From the NCBI GenBank assembly GCA_963975135.1, contig CAXBGQ010000186.1, forward strand, positions 1-6,359: a stretch of DNA of 6,359 nucleotides, read 5' to 3'. The notes under the pieces are model-generated. The model did no database searches and had not been told where the DNA came from. It was given only the letters and a program-made list of their open reading frames with translations. Below, piece after piece: positions 5,558 to 6,359 of this stretch. A program made the position numbers and the translations under genes. The stretch's first letter is position 1, and every line of letters begins with the position of its first letter. This DNA comes from Alterinioella sp963975135 (GTDB lineage Bacteria > Pseudomonadota > Alphaproteobacteria > Rhodobacterales > Rhodobacteraceae).

Positions 5558-6359
5558 ATGGCTAAAAAAATGCTTATCGATGCCACACACGCGGAAGAGA
5601 CCCGCGTTGTCGTGGCTGACGGAAACAAGGTCGAGGAATTTGACTTTGAGTCGCTGAACAAGCGGCAATTGGCAGGAAACATCTATCTGGCAAAGGTGAC
5701 GCGGGTCGAACCGTCGTTGCAAGCGGCCTTCATAGATTACGGCGGCAATCGCCACGGGTTCCTGGCATTCTCTGAAATTCACCCCGATTACTACCAGATC
5801 CCGACAGCCGACCGTGAGGCGCTGTTGGCCGAGGAACAGGAATACGCCCGCGCGCAGGCCGAAGCCGAGGCCGAGGCCGACACCAAGCCAAAACGCGGTC
5901 GTCGCCGGCGCAAAAAGCCGGTCGAAACGCAAGCCGCCGACAACAACGCCGATGCGGTTGCAACCGGGGCGGTTCAGGGCGACGGCGCGGCCAGCACGCC
6001 GGGTTCGATGGATGTGGTCGATCTTGCGGCAGAAGACGATGCGCCCGCATTGGTGGATGAGCGCGCTGATGCCGATGCCGCCGATGAGGCCGCACAGCCA
6101 GATGCAGCGGTTGCTGCGGATGCTGAAACCACCGAGGCCACGCCCGAGGGTGCCGAACCCGCCGCCGAAGAGGCCGCGGAACCTGCACCGGACGCCGCCG
6201 AGGAAGACACTGACACCGCATCCGACCAGCCCGAAGATCCCAATATTTCGACCGTCGCCGATGACGACGATCAGGAAGATATTCGGCCTGTGCGCAAGCC
6301 GCGTCCGCGCCGCTACAAGATCCAGGAGGTCGTGAAGGTCCGCCAGGTCATGCTGGTGC
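5558..6359 (+). CDS. rne: Ribonuclease E, N-terminal part (open at the window end)
   Basis: RNase E is the essential endonuclease that starts mRNA decay, processes rRNA and tRNA precursors and scaffolds the RNA degradosome. The frame is open from 5558 to the window end (267 codons plus one base), so the catalytic DNase I-like and zinc-link parts lie beyond. The start MAKKMLIDATHAEETRVVV and the block NKRQLAGNIYLAKVTRVEPSLQAAFIDYGGNRHGFLAFSEIHP (residues 34-76) are typical of the RNase E/G family and form the first half of the S1 RNA-binding domain. Residues about 83-250 are a low-complexity insert rich in Ala, Glu and Asp, with one basic patch KPKRGRRRRKK (110-120). The S1 domain resumes at RRYKIQEVVKVRQVMLV (251-267). 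E. coli RNase E lacks such an insert; alphaproteobacterial enzymes are known to have one. AAGGA precedes the ATG. A long untranslated leader is likely and would fit feedback control, which is known for E. coli rne. Confidence 0.95.
   Translation, partial: MAKKMLIDATHAEETRVVVADGNKVEEFDFESLNKRQLAGNIYLAKVTRVEPSLQAAFIDYGGNRHGFLAFSEIHPDYYQIPTADREALLAEEQEYARAQAEAEAEADTKPKRGRRRRKKPVETQAADNNADAVATGAVQGDGAASTPGSMDVVDLAAEDDAPALVDERADADAADEAAQPDAAVAADAETTEATPEGAEPAAEEAAEPAPDAAEEDTDTASDQPEDPNISTVADDDDQEDIRPVRKPRPRRYKIQEVVKVRQVMLV

Noticed and set aside
5275..5565. 96-codon frame overlapping the rne start, possible leader peptide
   Set aside because: It begins with TTG, has no convincing ribosome binding site and no family resemblance. 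It is kept only as a remote option for an upstream frame.
5860..5880. GCCGAG tandem repeats as a repeat element
   Set aside because: They encode Ala-Glu runs in the RNase E insert, so codon-level low complexity explains them.
5814..6335. 173-codon + frame rich in Arg and Pro inside rne
   Set aside because: It is an out-of-frame reading of the repetitive Ala/Glu/Asp codons of the RNase E insert.
1..6359. CRISPR array, tRNA, rRNA or transposase
   Set aside because: There are no regularly spaced direct repeats, no tRNA-like arm set and no transposase motifs on either strand.

Overview
The window is about 6.4 kb of GC-rich DNA from an alphaproteobacterium, most likely a member of the Rhodobacteraceae (Roseobacter/Rhodobacter group). 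The reasons are the sequence style of PurC, PurS and PurQ, a purC-purS-purQ run, an RNase E whose S1 domain is split by a long acidic Ala/Glu insert, and a DctD-like regulator without the sigma-54 contact motif, a pattern known from Rhodobacter NtrC. This assignment is from memory of the families, not from a search. All recognised genes are on the + strand.

Region 1 (1-1566) is de novo purine synthesis. It has the 3' three quarters of purC (SAICAR synthase, cut by the window start), then purS and purQ, which encode the small and glutaminase subunits of FGAM synthase. purS and purQ overlap by ATGA and are surely co-translated. A T-tract hairpin (607-636) lies between purC and purS and may be a partial terminator. 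Region 2 (1572-4711) is a two-component system. It has a DctB-like membrane sensor kinase and, 18 bp later, a DctD-like response regulator with receiver, AAA+ and Fis-type HTH domains. The kinase has no Shine-Dalgarno, and a promoter-like element is placed so that its mRNA could be leaderless. The regulator keeps Walker A, the receiver Asp and the HTH, but the GAFTGA loop is gone and Walker B is altered, so it is unlikely to work as an ordinary sigma-54 activator.

Region 3 (4712-5557) is an 846-bp stretch with no convincing gene but much structure. It contains a strong GC hairpin after dctD, a second compound hairpin, a GGTTAAC/GTTAACC inverted repeat, tandem hairpins, and two inverted copies (19 of 22 bases identical) of a short motif that also occurs, shortened, in front of purS. 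The last 300-380 bp probably include the promoter and leader of rne. Region 4 (5558-end) is the 5' part of rne (RNase E), open to the window edge.

The purine genes form one functional unit and the dctBD pair another. rne is an independent housekeeping gene. No C4-dicarboxylate transporter lies in the window, so the signal and target of the two-component system are not shown here.
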